Origin: Oscillospiraceae bacterium
Lineage (GTDB): Bacteria > Bacillota > Clostridia > UBA1381
Direction of reading: 5' to 3'
Assembly (NCBI GenBank): GCA_022509025.1
Contig: JAFLUB010000015.1
Location: 1 to 57,410 of the forward strand
Length of the DNA stretch: 57,410 nucleotides
Shown here: piece after piece, positions 9,797 through 18,619 of the stretch
How the letters are laid out: each line of letters opens with the position of its first letter
Position numbering within the stretch: position 1 is the first letter of the stretch
Program-made: the position numbers and the translations under genes
The notes under the pieces: generated by a model
What the model was told of the DNA's origin: nothing
Seen by the model: the letters and a program-made list of their open reading frames with translations, nothing else
Database searches by the model: none

Positions 9797-10207
9797 ATGG
9801 TTGAACTTCTGATTGGAAAAAAAGGCACTGGAAAAACAAAGGCACTTCTTGATAAGGTAAACGCTGCGATTACCGTTGCTAATGGTAATGTTGTTTACAT
9901 CAGTAACAGCGATGAAAATATGTTTGCTGTTAACTCAAAAGCAAGAATGGCAAACACTTCTGATTTTGATATAAGAACATATGGCGAGTTTCTTGGTTTC
10001 ATCAGCGGAATTGTGAGCCGCGACTATGATATTACGAATATTTTTGTTGACGGTACTTTCAAGATTGTGGGTTCTACAAATCTTGATGGTTTTGAAGAGT
10101 TTCTTCAGAGACTCGAAAATATGAGTAAAAAATTCAATATTTCTTTTGTATTGTCTGTAAGTGTTGACGCAGATACGGCACCTGAATACATAAAGAAGTT
10201 GTCGTAA
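9797..10207 (+). CDS. Small P-loop ATPase-like protein, function unknown
   Basis: A 136-residue protein starting behind AAAGGAGG. A Walker A motif, GKKGTGKT, sits at residues 7-14 right after a beta strand, and a hydrophobic strand ending IFVDG (about residue 90) could supply Walker B. Nothing else is attached: no helicase or motor motifs, no membrane segment. Its size and position (pgi before it, thrC after it) give no clear pathway. A minimal nucleotide-binding protein is all the sequence supports. Confidence 0.75.
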   Translation: MVELLIGKKGTGKTKALLDKVNAAITVANGNVVYISNSDENMFAVNSKARMANTSDFDIRTYGEFLGFISGIVSRDYDITNIFVDGTFKIVGSTNLDGFEEFLQRLENMSKKFNISFVLSVSVDADTAPEYIKKLS

Positions 10208-10219
10208 AAAAATTTAAAC

Positions 10220-10260
10220 TGCCTGCATGAATTGACGTTTTTCTTCAATGCGTGCAGGCA
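10220..10260 (+). terminator. Hairpin ahead of thrC (terminator or attenuator-like)
   Basis: Arms TGCCTGCATGAATTGA (10220-10235) and TCAATGCGTGCAGGCA (10245-10260) form a strong, slightly imperfect stem. The following TGATTTTGTT is a poor T run, so termination is uncertain. It ends 15 bases before the thrC ribosome site. Confidence 0.5.
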
Positions 10261-10288
10261 TGATTTTGTTCATTTGGAGGTTAGATAT

Positions 10289-11791
10289 ATGCAATATCAA
10301 AGTACGAGGGATAAAAGTATTTCCGTAAGCGCTGCTGAGGCGATAAAGACGGGACTGAGTGCTGAGGGTGGATTGTTTGTCCCCGAAAGCTTTCCTTCGG
10401 TTAGTATGGAAGAAATAAAGTCGCTCTCCTCAAAGTCGTATAACGAAAGAGCGTATTTTGTGTTAAGTAAATTTCTTACTGATTTTACTGATGCAGAACT
10501 CAAAAAGTGCATAGACAGCGCGTATACAAAGGCGAAGTTTGAGACGGACAGTATAGCGCCTGTATATAAATTGAATGATAATACTTATTTTCTTGAACTG
10601 TGGCATGGTCCGACCTGTGCATTTAAGGATATGGCACTTCAGATACTTCCGCATCTTCTCACAACATCTATGAAAAAGACGAATGAGGATAAAGAGATTG
10701 TAATTCTGGTTGCGACTTCCGGTGATACGGGAAAAGCGGCTCTTGAAGGATTTAAGGATGTTGAAGGCACAAGAATCATAGTGTTCTATCCGGATAACGG
10801 TGTGAGTGAAATCCAAAAGCTTCAGATGGTTACTCAGGAAGGTAATAATGTAAGTGTTGCCGCGGTAAAGGGTAATTTTGACGATGCCCAGAACGGCGTC
10901 AAGAAGATTTTCACAGATATCGAATATAAAAATCTGCTTGAAAGAAATCAGTTTAAGCTATCATCCGCAAATTCAATTAACTGGGGAAGACTGGTACCTC
11001 AGATTGTATATTATTTTTCTGCGTATGCGGAACTTCTCGGTAATCATGAGATTGAAGCGGGCGATAAAATCAATATAGTTGTTCCGACAGGAAATTTCGG
11101 TAATATTCTTGCAGCGTACTATGCTAACAAAATGGGACTGCCAGTGAATAAGTTTATATGCGCGTCAAATAAAAACAACGTGCTTACCGATTTTATAAAG
11201 ACAGGTATATACAATAAAAACAGAGATTTCCATACGACTATTTCGCCGTCGATGGACATTCTTATTTCAAGTAACCTCGAAAGATTTTTATTTGATCTTT
11301 CGGGAGAAAATGACGCTGAAATAAAGAATTTGATGCAGCAGCTTAACGAAAAGGGCGTTTATGAGATTTCTGAAGAAATCAAGGCAAAAATGCAGAGTAT
11401 GTTCTGTGCCGGCTGTTCCGATGACTCTGAGACGATGGCAACAATAAAGAAATGCGCTGCAGAATATGACTATGTAATAGACACGCACACGGCAGTTGCA
11501 AAATCTGTTTATGATAAATATGTTGCGGAGACGGGAGATAAGACGAAAACAGTTATCGCTTCAACGGCAAGTCCGTTTAAGTTTAATCAGAGTGTTCTCA
11601 TTGCGCTTGAGGATCATAACGCAGTTGTCGGAAAGGATGAATTTACATTACTTGAAGAACTTTCAGCTAAGAGCAGAATGAAGATTCCGAAGTCTCTGTA
11701 TGAATTGAAAGATAAGTCCATCGCATTCGACTTGGTATGCAATAAGGATGAAATGCAGCAGTTTGTAAGCGATTTTCTTATGGTGGAATAA
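10289..11791 (+). CDS. thrC: Threonine synthase
   Basis: PLP enzyme converting O-phosphohomoserine to threonine. The start is ATG at 10289 behind TTGGAGG with 8-base spacing; the frame runs upstream to 10232 through the hairpin and is rejected as the start. The 500 residues match the long bacterial/yeast type. The PLP lysine lies in TCAFKDMALQ, and the phosphate-binding and serine-rich loop is in VATSGDTGKAALEGF. No other threonine gene is adjacent. A GC hairpin precedes it, and a terminator-like hairpin (11803-11822) follows. Confidence 0.95.
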   Translation: MQYQSTRDKSISVSAAEAIKTGLSAEGGLFVPESFPSVSMEEIKSLSSKSYNERAYFVLSKFLTDFTDAELKKCIDSAYTKAKFETDSIAPVYKLNDNTYFLELWHGPTCAFKDMALQILPHLLTTSMKKTNEDKEIVILVATSGDTGKAALEGFKDVEGTRIIVFYPDNGVSEIQKLQMVTQEGNNVSVAAVKGNFDDAQNGVKKIFTDIEYKNLLERNQFKLSSANSINWGRLVPQIVYYFSAYAELLGNHEIEAGDKINIVVPTGNFGNILAAYYANKMGLPVNKFICASNKNNVLTDFIKTGIYNKNRDFHTTISPSMDILISSNLERFLFDLSGENDAEIKNLMQQLNEKGVYEISEEIKAKMQSMFCAGCSDDSETMATIKKCAAEYDYVIDTHTAVAKSVYDKYVAETGDKTKTVIASTASPFKFNQSVLIALEDHNAVVGKDEFTLLEELSAKSRMKIPKSLYELKDKSIAFDLVCNKDEMQQFVSDFLMVE

Positions 11792-11802
11792 TTAAAAAAT
11801 AG

Positions 11803-11822
11803 GGCGTAACATTAGTTACGCC
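11803..11822 (+). terminator. Hairpin after thrC
   Basis: GGCGTAAC and GTTACGCC flank an ATTA loop, followed by TTTAAT. The short T run makes it a weak terminator. It lies just ahead of the galactokinase ribosome site. Confidence 0.5.
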
Positions 11823-11847
11823 TTTAATATTCATAGGAGGAATATCT

Positions 11848-13137
11848 ATGCGTTCTATAATTGAAACAAAAAATGCGCTGATTGCGGGTGAATATAATGA
11901 TAAGCTGAAATATCTGTATTCCTGTGATGACAGCGCTGTAAAAAAATATGCCGAAAGGTATATTGATGTAATCGAGAGTTTTGAAGATACATATGGAGAG
12001 GCAGATGAAATAGCGCTTTTCTCTGCTCCGGGACGTACCGAGATAGGCGGTAATCACACAGATCATCAGCATGGCTGCGTGCTTGCGGGAAGTGTAAATC
12101 TCGATGTCATTTCAGCGGCGCGTCCGAATGGAACAAATACGGTACGCATTCAGTCCAGAAATTATAAGATGGATGTAATTGACCTTGATGACCTCGAAAT
12201 ACATCCGGAACAGTTTGACAAGGCTATTGCCCTTATTAGAGGCGTTATAAAGAAGTTTGTCGATTTGGGATATGAGGTTAAAGGTTTTGACGCATATACC
12301 ACATCTAATGTACTTAAAGGCTCGGGACTTTCATCATCTGCGGCATTTGAGGTGCTTGTAGGCACGATCATTAACGGTTTGTTTGCCAATAATGAGGTTA
12401 ATCCGATAGAGATAGCGAAATTCGGCCAGTTTGCTGAAAACGTGTATTATGACAAGCCAAGCGGACTTATGGATCAGATGGCGTCATCTGTAGGCTCAGT
12501 TGTCGCAATAGATTTTATGAGTACGGAAGAGCCTGTTGTTAACAAGGTTGAATTTGATTTAAAGAAGCACGGTCACGCTCTGTGTATAATCGACTCCGGT
12601 GCCGACCATGCTGAATTGACAAGCGAGTATGCCACAATACCTGCCGAAATGAAAGAAGTTGCGGCATTTTTCGGAAAAGAATATCTTCGTGAGATTGATA
12701 AATCAGAGTTTCTTGCAAATATAAAGAATATACGTGAGAAGATTGATAACGACAGAGCAGTTCTTAGGGCAATTCATTTCCTTAATGAAAATGAAAGAGC
12801 GCAAAAAGAAGTTGAAGCGTTAAGAAACGATGACTTTGAAGGATTTAAGAGACTTGTGAAAGAATCCGGCTTTTCGTCGTATATGTATCTCCAGAATGTG
12901 TTTGCGGCAAGTATGCCGAAAAACCAGGCGGTATCATTAACCCTTGCTCTCTGCGATGAGATATTAGGCGATAAAGGCGCCTACCGCGTACATGGCGGAG
13001 GATTTGCCGGCACTGTTCAGGCGTTTGTACCGTTTGATATGCTTGATGAATTTAAGAGCAGAATAGAAGCTGTTTTAGGAGAAAATATGTGTCATGTGCT
13101 TTCCATTCGTCCTGTGGGCGGTTATGAACTGAAATAA
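11848..13137 (+). CDS. galK: Galactokinase
   Basis: GHMP-family kinase phosphorylating galactose at C1 in the Leloir pathway. The 429 residues carry the galactokinase signature GRTEIGGNHTDHQHG near the N-terminus, the ATP loop LKGSGLSSSAAFE, and a C-terminal GGGFAGTVQAF motif. An N-terminal extension of about 50 residues precedes the signature, as in several Clostridia homologues. The start is ATG at 11848 after ATAGGAGG. galT and galE are not adjacent, so the galactose pathway is dispersed. Galactans are common pectin side chains, which suits the pectin genes further on. A related GHMP sugar kinase cannot be excluded. Confidence 0.88.
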   Translation: MRSIIETKNALIAGEYNDKLKYLYSCDDSAVKKYAERYIDVIESFEDTYGEADEIALFSAPGRTEIGGNHTDHQHGCVLAGSVNLDVISAARPNGTNTVRIQSRNYKMDVIDLDDLEIHPEQFDKAIALIRGVIKKFVDLGYEVKGFDAYTTSNVLKGSGLSSSAAFEVLVGTIINGLFANNEVNPIEIAKFGQFAENVYYDKPSGLMDQMASSVGSVVAIDFMSTEEPVVNKVEFDLKKHGHALCIIDSGADHAELTSEYATIPAEMKEVAAFFGKEYLREIDKSEFLANIKNIREKIDNDRAVLRAIHFLNENERAQKEVEALRNDDFEGFKRLVKESGFSSYMYLQNVFAASMPKNQAVSLTLALCDEILGDKGAYRVHGGGFAGTVQAFVPFDMLDEFKSRIEAVLGENMCHVLSIRPVGGYELK

Positions 13138-13151
13138 TGATTGTATATAAG

Positions 13152-13191
13152 CTGATTGTGTGATATCCATATATTGCGCAATCAGTTTTTT
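13152..13191 (+). terminator. Rho-independent terminator after galK
   Basis: Arms CTGATTGTG (13152-13160) and CGCAATCAG (13177-13185) are followed by TTTTTT. Confidence 0.8.
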
Positions 13192-13317
13192 GATACTGTA
13201 AATTATGGAGCGTACGCGTTATTTGTTACGATATAATGCCGGAGTTTCGTGTTTTTTGAATAATAATGTCTGTAAACGAACATTCTAAATAATAACAGAG
13301 TAAAAGGAGGAAGAAAA

Positions 13318-13752
13318 ATGATAGAGCAGGATACTATAAAATTATTGCGTGAATGTGATGCAGGCGTGAAAATGGGCGTTAAGTCGATAGACGAGACTCT
13401 TGACTATGTGCAAAATAACGATTTAAAGCAGAATCTTTCCGACTGCAAAGCCAAGCATGAAGAATTACAGGATGAAATTCAGACATCACTTGCTAAATAT
13501 CATGATGACGGTAAAGAGCCGAGCATGATGGCAAAGGGAATGTCATGGATGAAGACGAATGTTAAGCTTACCGCTGATGAATCTGACCAGACTGTTGCCG
13601 ACCTGATTACGGACGGCTGCAATATGGGAGTAAAAACACTTAACAAGTATTTGAACCAGTATGAAGCGGCGGATGAAAATTCAAAGGATATTGCAAAAAG
13701 ACTTATAAATATTGAACAGGACCTTGCAATGAACATCCGTTCTTTTCTCTGA
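13318..13752 (+). CDS. Small helical-bundle protein (DUF2383/ferritin-like type)
   Basis: A 144-residue, almost wholly helical, charged protein behind AAAGGAGGAAG. It reads as two similar halves, each with a MGVK-centred helix (KMGVKSIDETLDYV and NMGVKTLNKYLNQYEA), followed by an amphipathic helix and a final helix with IEQDLAMNIRSFL. This resembles the four-helix-bundle DUF2383 group related to ferritin-like proteins, often stress-linked, but that assignment is from memory of the fold. No metal-ligand motif is certain. It is monocistronic: terminators lie on both sides. Confidence 0.7.
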   Translation: MIEQDTIKLLRECDAGVKMGVKSIDETLDYVQNNDLKQNLSDCKAKHEELQDEIQTSLAKYHDDGKEPSMMAKGMSWMKTNVKLTADESDQTVADLITDGCNMGVKTLNKYLNQYEAADENSKDIAKRLINIEQDLAMNIRSFL

Positions 13753-13765
13753 GCAAACATCAATT

Positions 13766-13799
13766 AAAAGATGCTTACAGGAATGTAAGTATCTTTTTT
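13766..13799 (+). terminator. Rho-independent terminator
   Basis: AAAAGATGCTTACA and TGTAAGTATCTTTT around a GGAA loop, running into TTTTTTG. Confidence 0.85.
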
Positions 13800-13870
13800 G
13801 CTTTATTAAATAGTTTTTTTGACGTCACAACATAAAAATTCAGCGTCAGATACAAATTCTTGTAAAAGGC

Positions 13871-13899
13871 TTGATTATTTTATTGGTTTGTGAGATAAT
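13871..13899 (+). promoter_or_regulatory. Sigma-A promoter for PDZ/radical-SAM gene
   Basis: TTGATT (13871-13876) and GATAAT (13894-13899) with a 17-base spacer. Transcription should start near 13906, leaving a short leader before the ATG at 13933. Confidence 0.6.
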
Positions 13900-13932
13900 A
13901 CATTATGGAAAATAATGCAATGGGGTATTGAT

Positions 13933-15255
13933 ATGAGAAAAGCTGATACTACAATTAAATACGTTGAGCCTGACTCCATTGCTTATGAAGCAGGACTTGA
14001 AGCGGGGGACAAGCTTTTAAGTATTAACGGTCATGTATTTCATGATATTCTTGAATACCGTTATCTCACCGCGGAATATGAGGTTACATTGGAAGTCCTG
14101 AAAAAGGACGGAACAAAAGAGATGATAACCGTTGAAAACGACTATGATGACATAGGCATTGAATTTAACGAAGAACTCATAGACGAGGCGCAAAGCTGCA
14201 AAAATAAATGTATTTTCTGCTTTATTGACCAGCTTCCTGAGGGAATGCGCGAAACGGTCTATTTTAAGGATGATGATACGCGTCTTTCGTTTCTACAGGG
14301 TAACTATGTGACGCTCACCAATCTATCCGATGAAGAAATTGACCGGCTTATAAAAATGCGTGTCTCGCCGATAAATATCAGTGTTCACGCAACGGAGCCT
14401 GAGCTTCGGTGTATGATGCTTCATAACCGTTTTGCAGGTACCTGTTATGAAACAATGAGGCGTTTTAAGGAAAATGATATTTATATGAACTGTCAGGTTG
14501 TGCTTTGCCCCGGGATAAACGATGGCGAAAATCTGAAGCGTACATTGTCTGATTTAGGCGCGTTATATCCGAATGTAAACAGCATTTCCGTTGTTCCGGT
14601 GGGATTGACAAGATATCGTGACGGGCTTTATCCGCTAAAACCTTTTACGAAGGAAACCAGCGCGGAAACAATACGCTTTGTTGAACAAATACAGAACGAA
14701 TTCCTTGAAAAGTACGGTACGCGGCTTGTGTATCTCTCTGACGAGTTCTATGTAGACGCTATGCTTCCGATACCACCGGCGGAATGTTATGAGGGCTTTC
14801 CGCAGTTGGAAAACGGCGTGGGGCTTATCGCAAGTATGAAGGAAGAATTTGACAGCGCAATAAATCTTGTAAAGCAGAAAAAAAGATCAAGACATGTTTC
14901 TATAGCAACAGGCGAGATTGCATACGGATTTATAAAAGACCTTGCTGAAAATATAGAGGCAAAATGCGAGGGCGTAATGATAGACGTTTATCCGATAAAG
15001 AATAACTTTTTCGGCGGAGGAGTAAGCGTTTCGGGACTTGTATGCGGATGCGATATAATAGAATCTCTTAAAGGCAGAGTTAAAACAGACACTCTTTTGA
15101 TTCCTGACAGTATGCTTCGAGATGATGATAATGTTTTTCTTGATGATACAACAGTTGAGGACGTTGAAAAGGAGCTTGACGTTAAAATAACCTCTGTTTT
15201 AAACGACGGATATGAATTTATAGAAAAAGTACTTGATGAGGAACTTGAATTTTAA
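13933..15255 (+). CDS. PDZ-linked radical SAM protein (DUF512 family)
   Basis: The N-terminal 60-70 residues form a PDZ-like domain (EPDSIAYEAGLEAGDKLLSI). A radical-SAM-type iron-sulfur motif, CKNKCIFC (C-x3-C-x2-C), follows at about residues 87-94, then the DUF512 C-terminal domain with FYVDAMLPIPPAECYEGFPQ. The family is widespread in Clostridia, usually next to der (engA) as here, 17 bases upstream. Its substrate is unknown. The start is ATG at 13933 with a weak TGGGG site; ATG at 13915 would lie almost on the transcript start. Probable operon: this gene, der, then perhaps plsY and gpsA. Confidence 0.88.
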   Translation: MRKADTTIKYVEPDSIAYEAGLEAGDKLLSINGHVFHDILEYRYLTAEYEVTLEVLKKDGTKEMITVENDYDDIGIEFNEELIDEAQSCKNKCIFCFIDQLPEGMRETVYFKDDDTRLSFLQGNYVTLTNLSDEEIDRLIKMRVSPINISVHATEPELRCMMLHNRFAGTCYETMRRFKENDIYMNCQVVLCPGINDGENLKRTLSDLGALYPNVNSISVVPVGLTRYRDGLYPLKPFTKETSAETIRFVEQIQNEFLEKYGTRLVYLSDEFYVDAMLPIPPAECYEGFPQLENGVGLIASMKEEFDSAINLVKQKKRSRHVSIATGEIAYGFIKDLAENIEAKCEGVMIDVYPIKNNFFGGGVSVSGLVCGCDIIESLKGRVKTDTLLIPDSMLRDDDNVFLDDTTVEDVEKELDVKITSVLNDGYEFIEKVLDEELEF

Positions 15256-15272
15256 AAAGAAAGGATCAGGAA

Positions 15273-16598
15273 ATGAAACCGGTAGTAGCTATAGTCGGCA
15301 GACCTAATGTGGGAAAATCGACTTTGTTTAATAAAATAACAGGAAAAAGAATAAGTATTGTTGAGGATACTCCAGGAGTGACGAGAGACAGAATATTCTC
15401 AGATGCTGCATGGCTTGATAAGCATTTTACCCTTATAGACACAGGCGGTATTGAACCCGCGTCAAAGGATGAAATACTTGTCCAGATGCGCCGTCAGGCG
15501 CAGCTTGCCATAGATATGGCGGATGTTGTCGTGCTTATGGTCAATGTTAAAGACGGTGTGACGGCAAACGACCAGGATGTCGCTCAAATGCTTTTAAAAG
15601 CAAAAAAGGAAATTATATTGGCTGTAAATAAGGTTGACAACATCGGTGAACCACCGTTTGAGTTTTACGAGTTTTATAATCTGGGACTTGGTGATCCGAT
15701 AGCCGTTTCATCCACTCACGGTCTTGGCGTGGGAGATCTTCTTGATGAAGTGACAAAGAAATTCCCTGAGGATGCTGACACATCTGAGGAAGAGGATGAA
15801 ATAAAGGTTGCCGTTATAGGTAAGCCTAATGCCGGCAAATCCTCGCTTATAAATAATATTTTGGGTGAAAACAGAGTAATAGTAAGCGATGTCGCAGGTA
15901 CTACACGTGATGCAATTGACTCGCGCTATGAAAAGGACGGGGATAAGTTTTTGTTCATTGATACCGCGGGAATGAGAAAACGCGGAAAGATTGACGAGGC
16001 TGTTGAGCGCTACAGTGTTGTACGTTCGCTTGCGGCTGTTGACAGAAGCGACGTGTGCGTTATAATGATTGACGCGAGCGAGGGTATAACTGAGCAGGAT
16101 ACCAAAATAGCTGGATACGCGCATGAACAGGGCAGAGCGTGTATTTTTGCCGTGAATAAATGGGATATTATCGATAAGGACGATAAGACCATGAAGAACT
16201 TCACAATGCGAGTTCGTGAAGAGTTTGCGTTTATGTCGTATGCTGAGATAATATTTATCAGCGCAAAGACGGGACAGAGAGTTGAAAAGCTATTGGATTT
16301 AATAAAGGCTGTTAATGAACAGCATAAACGCAGAATAAAAACAGGTATGCTGAACGATGTTTTAAATGAGGCTATGGCAAAACAGCAGCCGCCGTCAGAC
16401 AAGGGCAGACGCTTAAAGGTCTACTACGGCACACAGGCAACAACCGCGCCGCCGACCTTTATACTGTTCGCAAACTCGAAGGAGCTGTTCCATTATTCGT
16501 ATCTGCGATTTATAGAAAATCAGGTGCGCGAAGCGTTTGGGTTTGAGGGAACGCCGATAAAGTTTATAATACGCGAAAAAAACGAAAAGAAAATGTAA
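15273..16598 (+). CDS. der: Ribosome-assembly GTPase Der (EngA)
   Basis: Essential double GTPase for 50S subunit maturation. Two complete G domains are visible: GRPNVGKST at residue 8 with DTPG and NKVD, and GKPNAGKSS near residue 184 with DTAG and NKWD. A C-terminal KH-like domain rich in basic residues ends the protein (441 residues, usual length). AAGAAAGGA gives a modest ribosome site. Confidence 0.96.
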   Translation: MKPVVAIVGRPNVGKSTLFNKITGKRISIVEDTPGVTRDRIFSDAAWLDKHFTLIDTGGIEPASKDEILVQMRRQAQLAIDMADVVVLMVNVKDGVTANDQDVAQMLLKAKKEIILAVNKVDNIGEPPFEFYEFYNLGLGDPIAVSSTHGLGVGDLLDEVTKKFPEDADTSEEEDEIKVAVIGKPNAGKSSLINNILGENRVIVSDVAGTTRDAIDSRYEKDGDKFLFIDTAGMRKRGKIDEAVERYSVVRSLAAVDRSDVCVIMIDASEGITEQDTKIAGYAHEQGRACIFAVNKWDIIDKDDKTMKNFTMRVREEFAFMSYAEIIFISAKTGQRVEKLLDLIKAVNEQHKRRIKTGMLNDVLNEAMAKQQPPSDKGRRLKVYYGTQATTAPPTFILFANSKELFHYSYLRFIENQVREAFGFEGTPIKFIIREKNEKKM

Positions 16599-16625
16599 GT
16601 TAGGTTAAAATCGCCCGGCTCATCG

Positions 16626-16675
16626 CTTTTTGCCGTAGGCAGTACTCCGGTACGATACCGTCGGCTGCAAAGCGG
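16626..16675 (+). repeat. Folded intergenic segment between der and plsY
   Basis: Nested complementarity: CGCTTT pairs with AAAGCG at the base, GCCG with CGGC and GCAG with CTGC in the middle, and CGGTA-CGA-TACCG forms a tip hairpin. No strong T run follows directly. It is single-copy in this window, so whether it is a repeat, an RNA or a processing site is not decidable here. Confidence 0.45.
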
Positions 16676-16722
16676 AAATCTGAATGATTTTTTCTCGGAC
16701 TTTTACGGAGGGGAATTATATT

Positions 16723-17421
16723 ATGAATAGTCAAATTGTGTTGGTATTGATAGCGGTAGCAGTAATATCATATCTTATCGGCTCCATCAATTTTTCGATA
16801 TTGATTTCAAAAGCAATAAGCGGAAAAGATATAAGAGAAAGTGGCTCAGGCAATGCGGGAGCGACGAATATGCTTAGAACCTATGGTAAAAAAATGGGTA
16901 TTCTGACGCTTGTACTTGATGTGTTAAAAGGAATTATCGTAATTTTATTAACGATTGCAGCCTCAAAATGGGTTCAGTCGTATTTAGTGGAAAGTTTCCC
17001 TACAAGTCTTGCCCAGACAAGACCCATACCCACAATAAAGCCGGAAACTCTGAAATACATAGCCGGTGTGTGTGTAATACTCGGTCATAACTTTCCTCTT
17101 TATTTCGGTTTCAAAGGCGGAAAGGGAGTTGCGACAAGTCTTGGAGTGGTGCTTATGCTCGACTGGAAGGTTGGACTTATCATAGCCGTGTTTGCGATTG
17201 CGATTATGGCTATTACGCGCTATGTGTCACTCGGTTCAGTCTTAGGAGGCGCGGCATACATTCTGATTGAAGGCACGAAGATTTTAGTTACTGACCCCGT
17301 AAACAAAGTGTGTTTCGTATGCGTTGTAATTCTCGGCGGACTTCTTATAGTAAGGCATCATGCTAATATAAAAAGATTAATGTGTGGAAATGAAAATAAA
17401 TTAAGTTTCAAGAAAAAATAA
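16723..17421 (+). CDS. plsY: Acyl-phosphate glycerol-3-phosphate acyltransferase PlsY
   Basis: Membrane enzyme starting phospholipid synthesis by acylating glycerol-3-phosphate from acyl phosphate. The start is ATG at 16723 behind GGAGGGG; the frame extends upstream to 16684 without a site. The 232 residues have multiple hydrophobic segments and the family motifs SGNAGATNMLR, GHNFPLYFGFKGGKGVATS and RYVSLGS. The next gene, gpsA, makes its substrate, which supports the call. Confidence 0.95.
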   Translation: MNSQIVLVLIAVAVISYLIGSINFSILISKAISGKDIRESGSGNAGATNMLRTYGKKMGILTLVLDVLKGIIVILLTIAASKWVQSYLVESFPTSLAQTRPIPTIKPETLKYIAGVCVILGHNFPLYFGFKGGKGVATSLGVVLMLDWKVGLIIAVFAIAIMAITRYVSLGSVLGGAAYILIEGTKILVTDPVNKVCFVCVVILGGLLIVRHHANIKRLMCGNENKLSFKKK

Positions 17422-17463
17422 AATGCACAAATTCAATTTGTCGTAAAAATAAGGAGGTTAGCC

Positions 17464-18453
17464 ATGAAAATAGCTGTAATAGGCTCCGGCGGATGGGGAA
17501 CTGCGATAGCAATTCTGTTATCGTCAAGAGGACATGACGTTTATCTGTGGTCATGGATACAGGAGGAAACTGACAGACTTTCTAAAGATAGAGAAAACAA
17601 AGAATTTCTTTCGGGAGTTAAGTTTCCTGAAACGATTTACTGTACGCACGACATGGGTGAATGCGCAGACGGCGCGGAACTCATCATAACCGCTGCTCCG
17701 TCACCCGCTACGCGGACTACGGCAAAACAGCTTTCACCACATGTGAAAGCAGGACAAAAAATAGTTAATATCTCAAAAGGACTTGAGGAAGGCACATTAT
17801 TACGTCTTTCCCAGGTTTATAAAGAGGAAATTCCGCAGGCTGATATATCGGTAATGAGCGGTCCGTCACATGCTGAAGAGGTTTCACGCGGACTCCCCAC
17901 AACCAATGTGGTTGCCTCTGAAAGTGTTGAAACTGCAAAATTTATTCAGGATATCTTTATGGGAGAGATGTTCAGAGTATATACCTCAACCGATATTATA
18001 GGCTTAGAGCTTGGCGGCGCGCTTAAAAACGTTATTGCTTTATGCGCGGGAATAAGTGATGGACTCGGTTACGGAGATAACACAAAGGCGGCTCTTATGA
18101 CAAGAGGACTGGCTGAGATTGCTCGGCTTGGTGAGGCTATGGGAGCTGATAAAAGAACATTTACGGGATTATCAGGCGTTGGCGACCTTATAGTAACATG
18201 CACAAGTATGCATTCTCGTAACCGCAGAGCCGGTATACTTCTCGGACAAGGCAAGAGTCTTAAAGAAACACTTGACAGTGTACATATGGTGGTTGAGGGT
18301 GTTAACACAGCCGCTGCCGCATATGAAATGGCAAAGAAATATAATGTTACGATGCCTATAGTAGAAGAGGCATATAACATATTATATAACGGAAAAGATG
18401 CAAAGGAAGCCGTTTTGAGGCTTATGACAAGGGAGAAACGGGAAGAGGATTAA
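17464..18453 (+). CDS. gpsA: NAD(P)-dependent glycerol-3-phosphate dehydrogenase
   Basis: Reduces dihydroxyacetone phosphate to sn-glycerol-3-phosphate for lipid synthesis. Rossmann motif GSGGWGTA at the N-terminus, the conserved GPSHAEEV segment, the catalytic-lysine region LGGALKNVIALCAG, and GVGDLIVTC are all present in 329 residues. The ribosome site is AAGGAGG. Its TAA stop falls inside the left hairpin of the 166-base intercistronic element. Confidence 0.97.
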   Translation: MKIAVIGSGGWGTAIAILLSSRGHDVYLWSWIQEETDRLSKDRENKEFLSGVKFPETIYCTHDMGECADGAELIITAAPSPATRTTAKQLSPHVKAGQKIVNISKGLEEGTLLRLSQVYKEEIPQADISVMSGPSHAEEVSRGLPTTNVVASESVETAKFIQDIFMGEMFRVYTSTDIIGLELGGALKNVIALCAGISDGLGYGDNTKAALMTRGLAEIARLGEAMGADKRTFTGLSGVGDLIVTCTSMHSRNRRAGILLGQGKSLKETLDSVHMVVEGVNTAAAAYEMAKKYNVTMPIVEEAYNILYNGKDAKEAVLRLMTREKREED

Positions 18454-18613
18454 CGTGAAAAATCACGCTAATCAGATTTGATTGCCCGTGCGATTTTTTC
18501 TCACAAGGTTCGAAAACGCACAGGGGCATAATATCCATTTAACGCCTTATCTGCCCACGATGAGGACGTTGATGTTTTCATTACAATTTGTGGGCAGAAA
18601 GGCTATGGATATT
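18448..18613 (+). repeat. 166-base intercistronic structured element, full copy B (gpsA-trkA)
   Basis: This aligns along its length with 51321-51486. Stems: GATTAACGTGA/TCACGCTAATC with one mismatch (18448-18473, containing the gpsA stop); GCCCGTGCG (18484-18492) with CGCACAGGGGC (18517-18527); AATATCCAT (18530-18538) with ATGGATATT (18605-18613); GCCTT (18544-18548) with AAGGC (18599-18603); and CTGCCCAC (18551-18558) with GTGGGCAG (18590-18597). The last three stack into one long stem that hides an AAGG segment and an ATG. There are no terminal inverted repeats. Confidence 0.8.
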
Positions 18614-18619
18614 ATTAGT

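Noticed and set aside
10208-10288. T-box leader ahead of thrC
   Set aside because: No AGGGTGGNACCGCG-like T-box sequence or specifier-loop architecture is visible; there is only one strong hairpin.
10232-10288. Extended N-terminus of threonine synthase
   Set aside because: The frame runs through the hairpin and has no ribosome site; ATG at 10289 has a strong one at proper spacing.
18448-18613. The 166-base element considered as a MITE
   Set aside because: It has no terminal inverted repeats and no target duplication, and both full copies share orientation with respect to the flanking genes. An RNA-level role fits better, though a mobile origin is not excluded.
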